Shown here one piece after another: positions 48,930 through 57,566 of a stretch of DNA of 64,000 nucleotides. Under the pieces are notes generated by a model. The model searched no databases. It was not told where the DNA came from and saw nothing but the letters and a program-made list of their open reading frames with translations. Source of the DNA: Zhengella sedimenti. Lineage in GTDB: Bacteria; Pseudomonadota; Alphaproteobacteria; Rhizobiales; Rhizobiaceae. Both the position numbers and the translations under genes were made by a program. The stretch lies in the NCBI RefSeq assembly GCF_046506625.1, contig NZ_JBKFFP010000008.1, positions 62,001-126,000 of the forward strand. Direction: 5' to 3'. The first letter of the stretch is position 1; each line of letters starts with the position of its first letter.

Positions 48930-49715
48930 TCAGTCGCGGCGCATGCGCGCGCGGCCGCCGCGCCACTTGCGAATGATGGTCGGTATGATCGCAACAACCG
49001 CCAGCGCAATGAAGGCGATGGTGATTTCCGGTGTCACGAGGTCTTTCAGCGAAACCGCACCGCCTTCCCTTTCGGCCGCATCGAGCACGGAGCCGATCCC
49101 CTGCCCCAGCCAGGCATAGGCGAAGCAGCCGGGCAGGATACCGATGAACGTCGCCGCGACATAGGTGCGCAGCTTCACGCCGAACAGGGCGGGTGCGATG
49201 TTGATCACGAAAAAGGGAAAGAAGGGCGCCAGGCGCAGCACGAGAAGATAGCTGAAGGCGTCCTCGCGGAAACCGTCGGCCAGCCGGGCGGCCAGACCGC
49301 CCACCTTTTCGCGCAGGAAATCGCCGAAAGCGCTGCGGGCGGCCAGGAACAGGATGGAGGCGCCGGCCGTGGCGCCAAAGGCCACGGCGATCCCCGCCAC
49401 CCACCAGCCGAACAGGAAGCCGCCGAAGATCGTGAGCACGGAGGCGGCCGGAAAGGAGAAGGCGACGGCGAGCGTGTAGAGGACAACGAAACCGGCCAGT
49501 GCCGGGACATAATTGGCGGAGACGTAGGCGGTCAGTGCCTCGCGCTGCTCCGCCAGGAAGGCGAGCGAGAAATACTGGTGCCAGCCCATCAGGTAACCGA
49601 AGGCCAGGCCGGCCGCGATCACGGCGATCGGCCCGAACCTCCGAAAAGCGCCCGGCTTGCCAGATGCCGCTTTCGCCATGCCGCTCCCATCCTCGATCAC
49701 GTCTGCCTCACTCAT
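48930..49715 (-). CDS. TVP38/TMEM64 (SNARE-associated/DedA-like) membrane protein
   Basis: A 261-residue polytopic membrane protein with about six hydrophobic segments. The VTT/SNARE-associated domain reads SFPAASVLTIFGGFLFGWWVAG, then GATAGASILFLAARSAFGDFL and LRLAPFFPFFVINIAPALFGVKLRTYVAATFIGILPG. The family is involved in lipid or envelope transport. It starts the leftward unit TVP38-oxidoreductase-kinase, with a 22-base gap to the oxidoreductase. Confidence 0.9.
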   Translation of the reverse strand: MSEADVIEDGSGMAKAASGKPGAFRRFGPIAVIAAGLAFGYLMGWHQYFSLAFLAEQREALTAYVSANYVPALAGFVVLYTLAVAFSFPAASVLTIFGGFLFGWWVAGIAVAFGATAGASILFLAARSAFGDFLREKVGGLAARLADGFREDAFSYLLVLRLAPFFPFFVINIAPALFGVKLRTYVAATFIGILPGCFAYAWLGQGIGSVLDAAEREGGAVSLKDLVTPEITIAFIALAVVAIIPTIIRKWRGGRARMRRD

Positions 49716-50061
49716 GTCTACACCAACTTGCGTTAACGGGGTTTGCGCCTCCTGACAGCGGCGTGTACCACAGCAGATGACCGCCCCGGCACGGCGTTGC
49801 AACCACATGACGCCTGTTCTCACCGGCAATTGACGCGTCTGACCGGTGTTTTCACCACGACGTGACCGGCCGGTGACACGGTTTGGCGGCGCCGGAACGG
49901 CCGCGCGCAATTGACAATTGCCGCTGCTTGTTCCTATAAGCCGCGCCAAGTCCGGGTTCACATGGCCGGGTGCGGCCCGCCGCGTCCTGCCAGATCCCGG
50001 TCCAATCGCTCCTGAACCCGTTCAGAACCAAGAAGGGCCGCACTCCGCGGTATCGAAACAA
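49716..50061. other. Intergenic region between TVP38 gene and rpmH
   Basis: 346 bp between divergent genes. The rpmH promoter lies at 49911-49940. The remainder has no frame with a ribosome site. I looked for DnaA-box clusters because rpmH is near the origin in some bacteria and saw none. Confidence 0.5.
49911..49940 (+). promoter_or_regulatory. rpmH promoter
   Basis: TTGACA (49911-49916), an 18-base spacer, then TATAAG (49935-49940), about 120 bases before the rpmH ATG. This is a near-consensus housekeeping promoter, as expected for ribosomal protein L34. Confidence 0.75.
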
Positions 50062-50196
50062 ATGAAGCGCACCTATCAACCCTCCAAGCTCGTCCGCAAG
50101 CGCCGCCACGGCTTCCGCGCCCGCATGGCCACCAAGGGCGGCCGCAAGGTCATTGCCGCCCGCCGCGCCCGCGGCCGCGCGCGCCTCAGCGCCTGA
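50062..50196 (+). CDS. rpmH: 50S ribosomal protein L34
   Basis: The complete 44-residue L34: MKRTYQPSKLVRKRRHGFRARM, then ATKGGRKVIAARRARGRARLSA. Rich in Arg and Lys as always. It is followed after 21 bases by rnpA, the order conserved in almost all bacteria. Confidence 0.98.
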   Translation: MKRTYQPSKLVRKRRHGFRARMATKGGRKVIAARRARGRARLSA

Positions 50197-50217
50197 CCGG
50201 GCGCCGGGGGCCGGCCG

Positions 50218-50577
50218 GTGACTGACCGGCAAGACCATCCGAGGCCCGGGCGACTGACCAAACGGGCCGAATTCCTGGCCGTCCGCCGTGGCGAGAAGCG
50301 ACGCGGGCGGTTTTTCCTGCTTGAGGTGGCCGACCGTGGCGACGGCGGGCTTCCGCGCGCCGGCTTCACGGTGACGACGAAGCAGGGCAATGCGGTGGAA
50401 CGCAACCGCATCCGGCGGCGTCTGAAGGAAGCCTTGCGGCTGAAGGGCCGCATGGCAATGCAGCCGGGACATGACTATGTGATCGTCGGGCGCAGGGATT
50501 GCCTGAGTGCCCCTTTCACGGACCTGAGCGACGAACTCGCGCGGCGAATAGGCGGACAACGTTTCCATGGAAAATAA
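50218..50577 (+). CDS. rnpA: Ribonuclease P protein component
   Basis: A 119-residue basic protein. It has the signature RNR motif (NAVERNRIRRRLKEALR) and the typical start RLTKRAEFLAVRRGEKRRGRFF. It assists the RNase P RNA in removing tRNA 5' leaders. It starts at GTG 50218 and overlaps yidC by 11 bases. Confidence 0.96.
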   Translation: MTDRQDHPRPGRLTKRAEFLAVRRGEKRRGRFFLLEVADRGDGGLPRAGFTVTTKQGNAVERNRIRRRLKEALRLKGRMAMQPGHDYVIVGRRDCLSAPFTDLSDELARRIGGQRFHGK

Positions 50578-52369
50578 TCGCAACTTCTTCCTGACGATCG
50601 CCCTTTCGGTGGTCATCCTGACCTTGTGGCAGGTGTTCTACATGAACCCGCGCATCGAGGCCCAGCGCGAGACGGCACGCATCCAGGCAGAAGAACAGGC
50701 CAGCCGGCAGGCGGCACAGACGCCGGGCGCCGGCCAGACCGGCGCCGATGATGGCGCCGGACTGCCGCAAGCCGGCTCCCAGGGCAGCGTGCCCGGCGCC
50801 TCCGCGCCGGCGCAGGCGCCCGAGGCGGTGCGCGTGGCGATCGAAACGCCCTCGCTCTCGGGCTCGATCAACACGGTCGGCGCACGGCTCGACCAACTGA
50901 TCCTGAAGGACTACCGCGTGACGGTGGAGCCCGATTCCGACAAGATCCAGCTCCTTCATCCCTCGTCCGCCGAACTCGGCTATTTCGCCGAACTCGGCTA
51001 TGCGGGCAGCGAGGCGACCGGCGCGGTGCCCGGCCCTGACACGGTCTGGTCCGTGGAAGGCGAACCTGTCCTTTCGCCAGGCAACCCGGTGACACTCACC
51101 TTCACCAACGAGAAGGGCCTGACCTTCCGGCGCAGCTTCGCGGTCGACGAACACTACATGTTCACCGTCGAGGACACGATCACCAATGCCACCGGCGCGC
51201 CCGTCTCGCTGCCGGCCTACGGCCGCGTGACACGCTTCAACAAACCGGCGACGCAGGCAGTCTACGTGCTGCACGAGGGCCTGATCGGCGTGACCGGCGA
51301 GGAAGGCCTTCAGGAAATCGACTATTCGCAGATCGAGGAAGACAAGCGCGTGGTCCCTGGCAAGTCGACGAACGGCTGGCTCGGCATGACCGACAAGTAC
51401 TGGGCGGTGACGCTGATCCCGCAGTCGGGGGTGACCTTCCAGCCGCGTTTCGCCTATTTCGACGATGGCCGGACGCGCTACCAGGCCGATTATCTGACCG
51501 ACCCCGTGGAGGTGGCCGACGGCGCCTCCGCCAGCCTGAAGACGCAGATCTTCGCCGGCGCCAAGGAAGTCAACGAGATCAACGCCTACATGGAAGAGTA
51601 CCAGATCCGCGAGTTCGACCTGATGATCGACTGGGGATGGTTCTATTTCATCACCAAGCCGATGTTCTGGCTGATCGACCATCTCTACAAGCTGCTCGGC
51701 AATTTCGGCCTCGCCATCCTGGCCACCACCGTTGTCGTCAAGGCAGTCTTCTTCCCGCTGGCCAACAAGTCCTACGTCTCCATGGCCAAGATGAAGACGG
51801 TGCAGCCGAAAATGATGGAAATCCGCGACAAGTACGCGGACGACAAGATGCGCCAGCAGCAGGAGATGATGGAGCTCTACAAGCGCGAGAAGATCAACCC
51901 GATCGCCGGGTGCTGGCCGATCCTGCTGCAGATCCCGGTTTTCTTCGCGCTCTACAAGGTGCTCTACGTCACCATCGAGATGCGCCATGCCCCCTTCTAT
52001 GGCTGGATTCACGATCTGGCGGCGCCCGATCCGACATCGATCTTCAACCTTTTCGGCCTGCTGCCATACGACGTGCCGTCCTTCCTGATGATCGGTGTCT
52101 GGCCCCTCATCATGGGTGTCACAATGTTCCTGCAGATGCGCATGAACCCGACGCCGCCGGACCCGACCCAGGCGATGATCTTCACCTGGATGCCGGTGGT
52201 CTTCACCTTCATGATGGCCGCCTTCCCGGCCGGCCTCATCATCTACTGGGCCTGGAACAACACGCTTTCCATTCTTCAGCAGGCTGTGATCATGAAGCGC
52301 CAGGGGGCCAAGATCGAATTGTGGGACAACCTGAAAGGGGTGTTCACGAAGAAGAAGCCGGCCGAATAG
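50567..52369 (+). CDS. yidC: Membrane protein insertase YidC
   Basis: A 600-residue YidC of the long Gram-negative type. The N-terminal membrane helix (FFLTIALSVVILTLWQVFYMNP) is followed by a disordered Gln/Ala linker, the large periplasmic beta domain (about 90-350), and the five-helix core. The core begins GWFYFITKPMFWLIDHLYKLLGNFGLAILATTVVVK, with YKREKINPIAGCWPILLQIPVFFALYKVL further on. It inserts proteins such as F0c into the inner membrane. Confidence 0.97.
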   Translation: MENNRNFFLTIALSVVILTLWQVFYMNPRIEAQRETARIQAEEQASRQAAQTPGAGQTGADDGAGLPQAGSQGSVPGASAPAQAPEAVRVAIETPSLSGSINTVGARLDQLILKDYRVTVEPDSDKIQLLHPSSAELGYFAELGYAGSEATGAVPGPDTVWSVEGEPVLSPGNPVTLTFTNEKGLTFRRSFAVDEHYMFTVEDTITNATGAPVSLPAYGRVTRFNKPATQAVYVLHEGLIGVTGEEGLQEIDYSQIEEDKRVVPGKSTNGWLGMTDKYWAVTLIPQSGVTFQPRFAYFDDGRTRYQADYLTDPVEVADGASASLKTQIFAGAKEVNEINAYMEEYQIREFDLMIDWGWFYFITKPMFWLIDHLYKLLGNFGLAILATTVVVKAVFFPLANKSYVSMAKMKTVQPKMMEIRDKYADDKMRQQQEMMELYKREKINPIAGCWPILLQIPVFFALYKVLYVTIEMRHAPFYGWIHDLAAPDPTSIFNLFGLLPYDVPSFLMIGVWPLIMGVTMFLQMRMNPTPPDPTQAMIFTWMPVVFTFMMAAFPAGLIIYWAWNNTLSILQQAVIMKRQGAKIELWDNLKGVFTKKKPAE

Positions 52370-52390
52370 CGGAAGCGGCGCCAGACAACG

Positions 52391-52417
52391 AACGGCCGGG
52401 TGATCCCCGGCCGTTTT
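52391..52417 (+). terminator. Terminator after yidC
   Basis: A perfect ten-base-pair stem, AACGGCCGGG-TGATC-CCCGGCCGTT, running into TT and GCTTT. It ends the rpmH-rnpA-yidC unit. Confidence 0.8.
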
Positions 52418-52569
52418 GCTTTCCGGCCCCGTCGCGGCTAGAACATGCAGAACGCCAAAATCAGGAGTGCGCGACGATGGTCAACTGAACTCCGGCCGCC
52501 TGCGCCGTGGACGCGCCGACGGACCGACACATCCGCACAGGCACCTCAAGCACGCCAAGGAGTTCAGCC

Positions 52570-53229
52570 ATGCACGGCCCTTCCCCCGATACCCTGTATC
52601 CGCTCGCCGGTTTCCCCCGCACCGTCTTCCTGAAGAACGTCATCACCCGGCCCAACATCGTCGTCGGCGACTATACCTATTTCGACGATCCGGACGGGGC
52701 GGAGCGCTTCGAGGAGCGCAACGTCCTGCACCATTACGACTTTCTCGGCGACCGCCTGATCATCGGCCGCTTCACCGCCATCGCCAGCGGCGTCCGCTTC
52801 ATCATGAACGGCGCGAACCACGCCTTGGGCGGCTTTTCCACGTTCCCGTTCAACATCTTCGGCAATGGCTGGGAACAAGGCTTCGACACGGGTACCTGGC
52901 TGGAACAGTCGAAAGGCGACACCGTGGTCGGCAACGATGTCTGGATCGGCATGGACAGCCTGATCATGCCGGGCGTGACCATCGGCGACGGCGCAATCGT
53001 CGCGACCGGCTCCGTGGTGACGTCGGACGTGGCGCCCTACACGATTGCGGGCGGCAATCCGGCACGGACCGTCCGGCAGCGTTTCGATGCCGACACCGTT
53101 GCCGCGCTCCTGTCGATTGCATGGTGGAACTGGGACGCGGCGCGGATCACCGCACATCTCGACGCCATTCGCGGAGCCGACATCGACCGGCTGCGGAAGG
53201 CTGCGCCACCCGCCGGCGGCGCTTCGTGA
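52570..53229 (+). CDS. Hexapeptide-repeat acetyltransferase, Vat/CatB (XAT) family
   Basis: A 219-residue left-handed beta-helix protein. The order matches xenobiotic acetyltransferases: NIVVGDYTYFDDPDGAERFEERNVLHHY, LIIGRFTAIASGVRFIMNGANHALGGFSTFPF with the catalytic histidine at about residue 84, then VVGNDVWIGMDSLIMPGVTIGDGAIVATGSVVTSDVAPYTIAGGNPA. Members acetylate streptogramin A, chloramphenicol or sugars; resistance cannot be assumed from sequence. The start ATG 52570 has AAGGAG upstream. It is a single gene inserted between yidC and engB. Confidence 0.9.
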   Translation: MHGPSPDTLYPLAGFPRTVFLKNVITRPNIVVGDYTYFDDPDGAERFEERNVLHHYDFLGDRLIIGRFTAIASGVRFIMNGANHALGGFSTFPFNIFGNGWEQGFDTGTWLEQSKGDTVVGNDVWIGMDSLIMPGVTIGDGAIVATGSVVTSDVAPYTIAGGNPARTVRQRFDADTVAALLSIAWWNWDAARITAHLDAIRGADIDRLRKAAPPAGGAS

Positions 53230-53323
53230 GCCAGCGGCCGGGTCGCGCCGTCCTTGGTCAGTTGTTTACCTTTGCAATACCATAATCGTGTTCCGCATCC
53301 GCCAGCACGAGGGAGCTACCGCC

Positions 53324-53971
53324 GTGGCGCATCGCCTGTCACTCGCCCTGCTTGTCCTTGCCCTGCACACGGGGTTCGCGCCAGGCGTGGCGCATGGCGC
53401 GGGCAGTATCGTCACCCTGGGGAGCGATGCTCAGCCGGAAGCCGGCAGCATCGAGGAATCCGGACCGGTTCCGGATGCCAGGGACTTCTCCGAAGCCACC
53501 ACGGCCAGTAAGGGCGAACCGGAGAAATCCGTCCTCGACATCCTCGCCGGGGACCCGCGCTTCTCGCTGTTCAGCACGCTTGTCGACATGGCCGGCCCCC
53601 CGGACATCTTCACCGAGGGCGGGCCCATGACCGTCTTCGTGCCCACCGATGCCGTTCTCGGTCCGGCCTTCGAGGCCTTCATGGCGGGGGCGGAAGGCGA
53701 GGCCTACCAGTCCCGCCTGCGCAAGCTGGTCCTGGCCCATGTGCTGGACGCGCAGTTCACGCTCGACGACATGGTGACCAACATCACCAGCACCCGGCGC
53801 CAGCGGGAGAACCTTGCCACGGCCAGCCGGGACAACATCACGCTGATGATCGTGGACGAGCGGGTGCACGTCTATGACGAAAGCGCGCAGGTGACGCCGT
53901 TTTCGCTGGTGGCGGAAGCGCGCGACGGCATCGTCTACGCGCTCGAAGGTGGGATGCTTCGCCCTCGCTGA
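53324..53971 (+). CDS. Secreted fasciclin-domain protein (divergent)
   Basis: 215 residues. GTG 53324 follows GGGAG and opens a signal peptide (AHRLSLALLVLALHTGFAPGVAHG). After a Glu/Pro linker comes one fasciclin (FAS1) domain: SVLDILAGDPRFSLFSTLVDMAGPPDIFTEGGPMTVFVPTDAVLGPAFEAF, then LRKLVLAHVLDAQFTLDDM. The H2-type ending is shortened (VYALEGGMLRPR). It should be periplasmic or surface-attached. It lies just upstream of engB, without an obvious operon relation. Confidence 0.82.
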   Translation: MAHRLSLALLVLALHTGFAPGVAHGAGSIVTLGSDAQPEAGSIEESGPVPDARDFSEATTASKGEPEKSVLDILAGDPRFSLFSTLVDMAGPPDIFTEGGPMTVFVPTDAVLGPAFEAFMAGAEGEAYQSRLRKLVLAHVLDAQFTLDDMVTNITSTRRQRENLATASRDNITLMIVDERVHVYDESAQVTPFSLVAEARDGIVYALEGGMLRPR

Positions 53972-54052
53972 GGGCCTCGACCAGGTCCACCGGACATGCT
54001 CCATGGCCGGTTCGCGCTTGACTTCCCGCCAACAAACACCGATGCGAAAGCC

Positions 54053-54706
54053 ATGACCGACGCGATATCCGACGAAACCCGCACCCTTTTCGCCCGGCCC
54101 TGGGTTTTCATCCGGGGTGTGCCGGCCATGAAGTTCCTGCCACCGGAAGGCCCGCCCGAGATCGCCTTCGCGGGCCGGTCGAATGTCGGGAAGTCCTCGC
54201 TCATCAATGCGCTGATCGGGCAAAAGGGGCTGGCGCGCACCTCCAACACGCCCGGGCGCACCCAGGAACTGAACTATTTCGTGCCCGACGGCTTTTCCGG
54301 GGCCAAGGACGACCTGCCGCCGCTGGCCCTGGTCGACATGCCCGGCTACGGCTTCGCCCAGGCGCCCAAGGACATGGTGGACCGCTGGACAAAGCTGGTT
54401 TTCGACTATCTGCGCGGACGGGTGACGCTGAAGCGCGTCTATGTGCTGATCGACGCGCGCCACGGCATCAAGAAGATCGATGACGAGGTGCTGGACCTGC
54501 TCGACAAGGCGGCCGTTTCCTACCAGATCGTGCTGACCAAGACCGACAAGATCGGCGAGAAGGCCGTGCCGCACCTGATGACCGACACGCTGTCGCGGAT
54601 ATCGAAGCGGCCCGCCGCCTTTCCGGTGGTTCTTGCCACCTCCTCGGAAAAGAACCGCGGCCTCGACGACCTTCGCCAGGCCATCGTTACCGCGACGGCC
54701 GGCTGA
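54053..54706 (+). CDS. engB: Ribosome biogenesis GTP-binding protein EngB (YihA/YsxC)
   Basis: A 217-residue GTPase. P-loop GRSNVGKSS at 41-49, switch region TSNTPGRTQELNYF, G3 DMPGYGFAQAP, and G4 TKTDK. It acts in large-subunit assembly. The frame extends to an ATG at 53996, but 54053 gives the usual start (SDETRTLFARPWVFIRG). Its 3' end overlaps the end of the oppositely transcribed kinase gene by 20 bases. Confidence 0.94.
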   Translation: MTDAISDETRTLFARPWVFIRGVPAMKFLPPEGPPEIAFAGRSNVGKSSLINALIGQKGLARTSNTPGRTQELNYFVPDGFSGAKDDLPPLALVDMPGYGFAQAPKDMVDRWTKLVFDYLRGRVTLKRVYVLIDARHGIKKIDDEVLDLLDKAAVSYQIVLTKTDKIGEKAVPHLMTDTLSRISKRPAAFPVVLATSSEKNRGLDDLRQAIVTATAG

Positions 54707-56078
54707 CAGCCTCTCGCGGGGCTGCAGGAAGACGGACGGCAACCTCGAAACCGCCCTGCTCCAGGTTTGCGAAGCGCGGACGGGTTCCGTAGGCCGACAG
54801 GATGTCGGTGACAATGGCCAGCCCCAGCCCGGCGGAGCCGCCGCGCTCATCGTCACGCATGCCGCGCGCGGCGAGACGCCGCTGCTCTCCGGCGGGGACG
54901 CCCGGCCCGTCGTCGCTAATGGTCAGAACGACCTGACCGCCGTCCGGGGCCACCGACAGGCCGACCCTTGTGCGCGCATGGCGGGCAGCGTTTTCCAGCA
55001 GGTTTCCCAGAATGTCGTTCAGGTCATCGGCCTCTATGGCCGCTGCCAGTCCTTCATCGCCCTCCAGCCGGAAATCCACGGCCTCGCCATGGGGCGTGCG
55101 CGCCAGGATGCGCATGATGGCAGCCGCTACCGGAATGACGGCAATCGGACGCGCCATGCCCGGCCTGTTGCGCAGCCGCGAGCGCGCCAGTTCCCGCTCG
55201 ACGGTGCGCTGCATGCGTTGGGCGACATCCTCGACAGAGGCGGCGATCTCCGCCTGCCCCGCCGCACGCAGGGACGCGATGTCGGCGGCAAGCGCCGTCA
55301 GCGGCGTCTTGAGGCCATGGGCGAGATCGGCCGCGCGGTCGCGTGCACGGCGCATGTCTTCTTCCTGGCGTTCCAGTAGGCCGTTCAATTCCTCGACGAG
55401 TGGCGAGACCTCCAGCGGCACTTCGGCCTCCAGACGCCTCGACCGGCCCTGACGGATGCTTTGCACGGCGGTGCGCATGGCGCCGAGCGGCTTCAGCCCG
55501 GCGCTGACCTGGGCCCAGGCACCGGCGAGCAGAACCAGGGCAAGAAGACCCAGTGCGGGCAGGAGATCGCGGTTGAAGCCGGCGGTAAGCGCCATAGCGC
55601 CCGCTCGGTCGATGGCCGCCGAAATGCGCAGGAGCCGCGCCTGTCCCTCGCCGCTTTCGATACGGTAGAGCGCCTCGCGCAGCATCAGGTCGCCACCATC
55701 GGGGCCGACGATGGAATGCTGGTGCGTTTCCCCCTGAACGAGCCTGTCGTCCGGCAAGGCAAGGCTGCTGTCCCACAGGGAGGGCGAGCGCAACAGCGTA
55801 GCGCCATCGGCGCTGCTGACCTGCCAGTAAAGACCGGAGAAGATGTCGGCGAAACGCGGGTCCGGTGGTTCCTGACGCAGTACGAGACGGCCTGCCGCCT
55901 CGTTCGTCAGATTTCCCGCGATGTCGGCGATGACCGCATCGAGTTCCTGTGCATGGCCGCGTTCGACATGGCGGGTGAACAGGGCCGAGAGGCCGAGACC
56001 TGCCAGGGCCAGCGCCGCCACGATCCCCGCAACGGCCAGCGCGAACAGCCTCAGCCGGATCGAGCGCGACGCCTTCAT
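54687..56078 (-). CDS. Sensor histidine kinase of a PepSY-linked two-component system
   Basis: 463 residues: two membrane helices (about 8-33 and 172-190) bracket a periplasmic sensor of about 135 residues. HAMP follows, then the H-box DLAHGLKTPLTALAAD with H254. ATP-binding motifs are NDILGNLLENAARHA, SDDGPGVP and GGSAGLGLAIVTDIL. The layout resembles PhoQ-like kinases. The ATG overlaps the response-regulator stop by four bases (56075-56078), so the pair is translationally coupled. Confidence 0.93.
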   Translation of the reverse strand: MKASRSIRLRLFALAVAGIVAALALAGLGLSALFTRHVERGHAQELDAVIADIAGNLTNEAAGRLVLRQEPPDPRFADIFSGLYWQVSSADGATLLRSPSLWDSSLALPDDRLVQGETHQHSIVGPDGGDLMLREALYRIESGEGQARLLRISAAIDRAGAMALTAGFNRDLLPALGLLALVLLAGAWAQVSAGLKPLGAMRTAVQSIRQGRSRRLEAEVPLEVSPLVEELNGLLERQEEDMRRARDRAADLAHGLKTPLTALAADIASLRAAGQAEIAASVEDVAQRMQRTVERELARSRLRNRPGMARPIAVIPVAAAIMRILARTPHGEAVDFRLEGDEGLAAAIEADDLNDILGNLLENAARHARTRVGLSVAPDGGQVVLTISDDGPGVPAGEQRRLAARGMRDDERGGSAGLGLAIVTDILSAYGTRPRFANLEQGGFEVAVRLPAAPREAVSRPSR

Positions 56079-56734
56079 GCGCCGTCCACGATGTATCCGA
56101 ATCCGCGCCGCGTTTCGATAAGGCCGGGCCCGAGCTTGCGGCGGACACGGCCGACAAGCACCTCGACGGCATTGGATTCCCGCTCGTAATGCTCTGCCTG
56201 CAGATGCTCGGCGAGCTCCTGCTGGCCGACCACGCGGCCGGCATGATGCATCAGGTAGGAGACGAGCCGGTATTCCTGCGGGGTCAGCGCCACGGGCACA
56301 CCGGCCTTCGTGACGCGCATCTGGCGGGTGTCGAGGATGACGTCTCCCGCGGCGATCACCGGATGCGCCTGCCCGGCGGACCGGCGCAGGATCGCGCGCA
56401 GGCGCGCGGACAGTTCCTCCATCTCGAAGGGCTTGGGCAGGTAATCGTCGGCCCCCGCGTCGATGCCCTCGACACGGTCGGTCCAGCTTCCACGCGCCGT
56501 CAGGACCAGAACGGGCATGGTCCGGCCACCGGCGCGCCAGCGCTTGAGGACCGAAAGGCCGTCCATGGTGGGCAGGCCGAGGTCGAGAATGACGGCCGCG
56601 TAGTCCTCGGTATCGCCGAGGAACCAGGCCTCCTCGCCATCCCGTTCGATCTCGACCAGGTAGCCCTGGGCGTCGAGCACCGTCTTCACCGCGCCCGCGA
56701 TCTTCGGGTCATCCTCAACCAGCAGGATCCGCAT
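56075..56734 (-). CDS. OmpR/PhoP-type response regulator
   Basis: 219 residues. Receiver domain with phospho-acceptor D51 (AAVILDLGLPTMDG), the acidic pair at D8-D9 and K at about 101 (DYLPKPFEMEEL). The winged-helix domain ends SNAVEVLVGRVRRKLGPGLIETRRGFGYIVDG. It pairs with the kinase that follows. The start at ATG 56734 lies one base after the PepSY stop; ATG 56746 is the overlapping alternative. Confidence 0.95.
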   Translation of the reverse strand: MRILLVEDDPKIAGAVKTVLDAQGYLVEIERDGEEAWFLGDTEDYAAVILDLGLPTMDGLSVLKRWRAGGRTMPVLVLTARGSWTDRVEGIDAGADDYLPKPFEMEELSARLRAILRRSAGQAHPVIAAGDVILDTRQMRVTKAGVPVALTPQEYRLVSYLMHHAGRVVGQQELAEHLQAEHYERESNAVEVLVGRVRRKLGPGLIETRRGFGYIVDGA

Positions 56735-56735
56735 C

Positions 56736-57077
56736 TCAGTCGTCATCCGTTTCCTGGCCCAGAAACCGGCCCGTCCGGGCATCGAATTCGACCTCGATGA
56801 CACGGCCGGAGGGCTCCAGCACATAGAATTCATAGACGGGCGGGTTGTCATCCTCGAATTCGATCTCGAGGACCTTTCCGGGGAAGCGGGCGCGAAGGAT
56901 CTTGAGTATGTCGGCCAGCGGCAGGAGTTCACCTTCCTGCCGCCGCTCCGCCGCGCGCTCATGGCGTGCGGCGCGGTCGTCATCGTCCGGCCGGCCGCCT
57001 TTCCTGTCGGCGAGCGCCGGCGCCGCCGCAAGGAGGGCGCAGAGCAAGCCGGTCAGGAGAGTTCGAAACGCGCGCAT
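56736..57077 (-). CDS. Secreted PepSY-domain protein
   Basis: 113 residues: signal peptide MRAFRTLLTGLLCALLAAAPALA, a charged linker, and a PepSY domain (LLPLADILKILRARFPGKVLEIEFEDDNPPVYEFYVLEPSGRVIEVEFDARTGRFLG). PepSY proteins are periplasmic, may sense or inhibit proteases, and often precede this kind of two-component pair. It is the first gene of the leftward unit PepSY-regulator-kinase. Confidence 0.9.
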   Translation of the reverse strand: MRAFRTLLTGLLCALLAAAPALADRKGGRPDDDDRAARHERAAERRQEGELLPLADILKILRARFPGKVLEIEFEDDNPPVYEFYVLEPSGRVIEVEFDARTGRFLGQETDDD

Positions 57078-57206
57078 GCGTCCTTCTTGCAACCAGGCGA
57101 ATGACAAATCGCTGAACGCCCCGATCAGCGCCCTGTCACGGGGATCCTGCGAAAAAGGCATCACCGCAACAACGGTGCAAGTCAAACACAAGAAAGGAAT
57201 TGTCCC

Positions 57207-57491
57207 ATGCGCATTCTCCTCACCGCTCTCGCCCTTTCCGCCACGGCCGCCGCCATCCAGCCGGCGCTTGCCTCCGACGACGACAACCGGTGCGGCAACG
57301 CGCCCGTCAGCCAGTGGATGAGCGAGGACGCCGTCAAGGCCAAGGCAGCCGGGATGGGCTATGACGTGCGCTCCGTGAAGGTCGATGACGGCTGCTACGA
57401 AGCCTATGCGATGGACAAGCAGGGCCGTCGCGTCGAGGTGTATTTCCATCCGGTCAGCGGCGATGTCGTCCGCGTCAAGCAGGACGACTGA
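57207..57491 (+). CDS. Small secreted PepSY-like protein
   Basis: 94 residues: signal peptide MRILLTALALSATAAAIQPALA, then SQWMSEDAVKAKAAGMGYDVRSVKVDDGCYEAYAMDKQGRRVEVYFHPVSGDVVRV, the PepSY_2 pattern. Two cysteines (C30 and C62) may form a disulfide. It is transcribed away from the PepSY-regulator-kinase unit, so the regulator may act on the shared 129-bp gap. Cytochrome b561 follows after 75 bases. Confidence 0.87.
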   Translation: MRILLTALALSATAAAIQPALASDDDNRCGNAPVSQWMSEDAVKAKAAGMGYDVRSVKVDDGCYEAYAMDKQGRRVEVYFHPVSGDVVRVKQDD

Positions 57492-57566
57492 CCGCGAGGG
57501 CAGCGCGGATTTCCGCCGCGATCCGCGCTGCCCGCCCCCCGATTCGCGGCCTGACGGGCGAGAACC

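Noticed and set aside
49716..50061. Possible replication origin next to rpmH
   Set aside because: I saw no cluster of DnaA boxes, no AT-rich unwinding stretch and no dnaA gene; in alphaproteobacteria rpmH is not normally at the origin.
50516..52012. A 498-codon minus-strand frame opposite yidC
   Set aside because: Antisense shadow; yidC is unmistakable on the plus strand.
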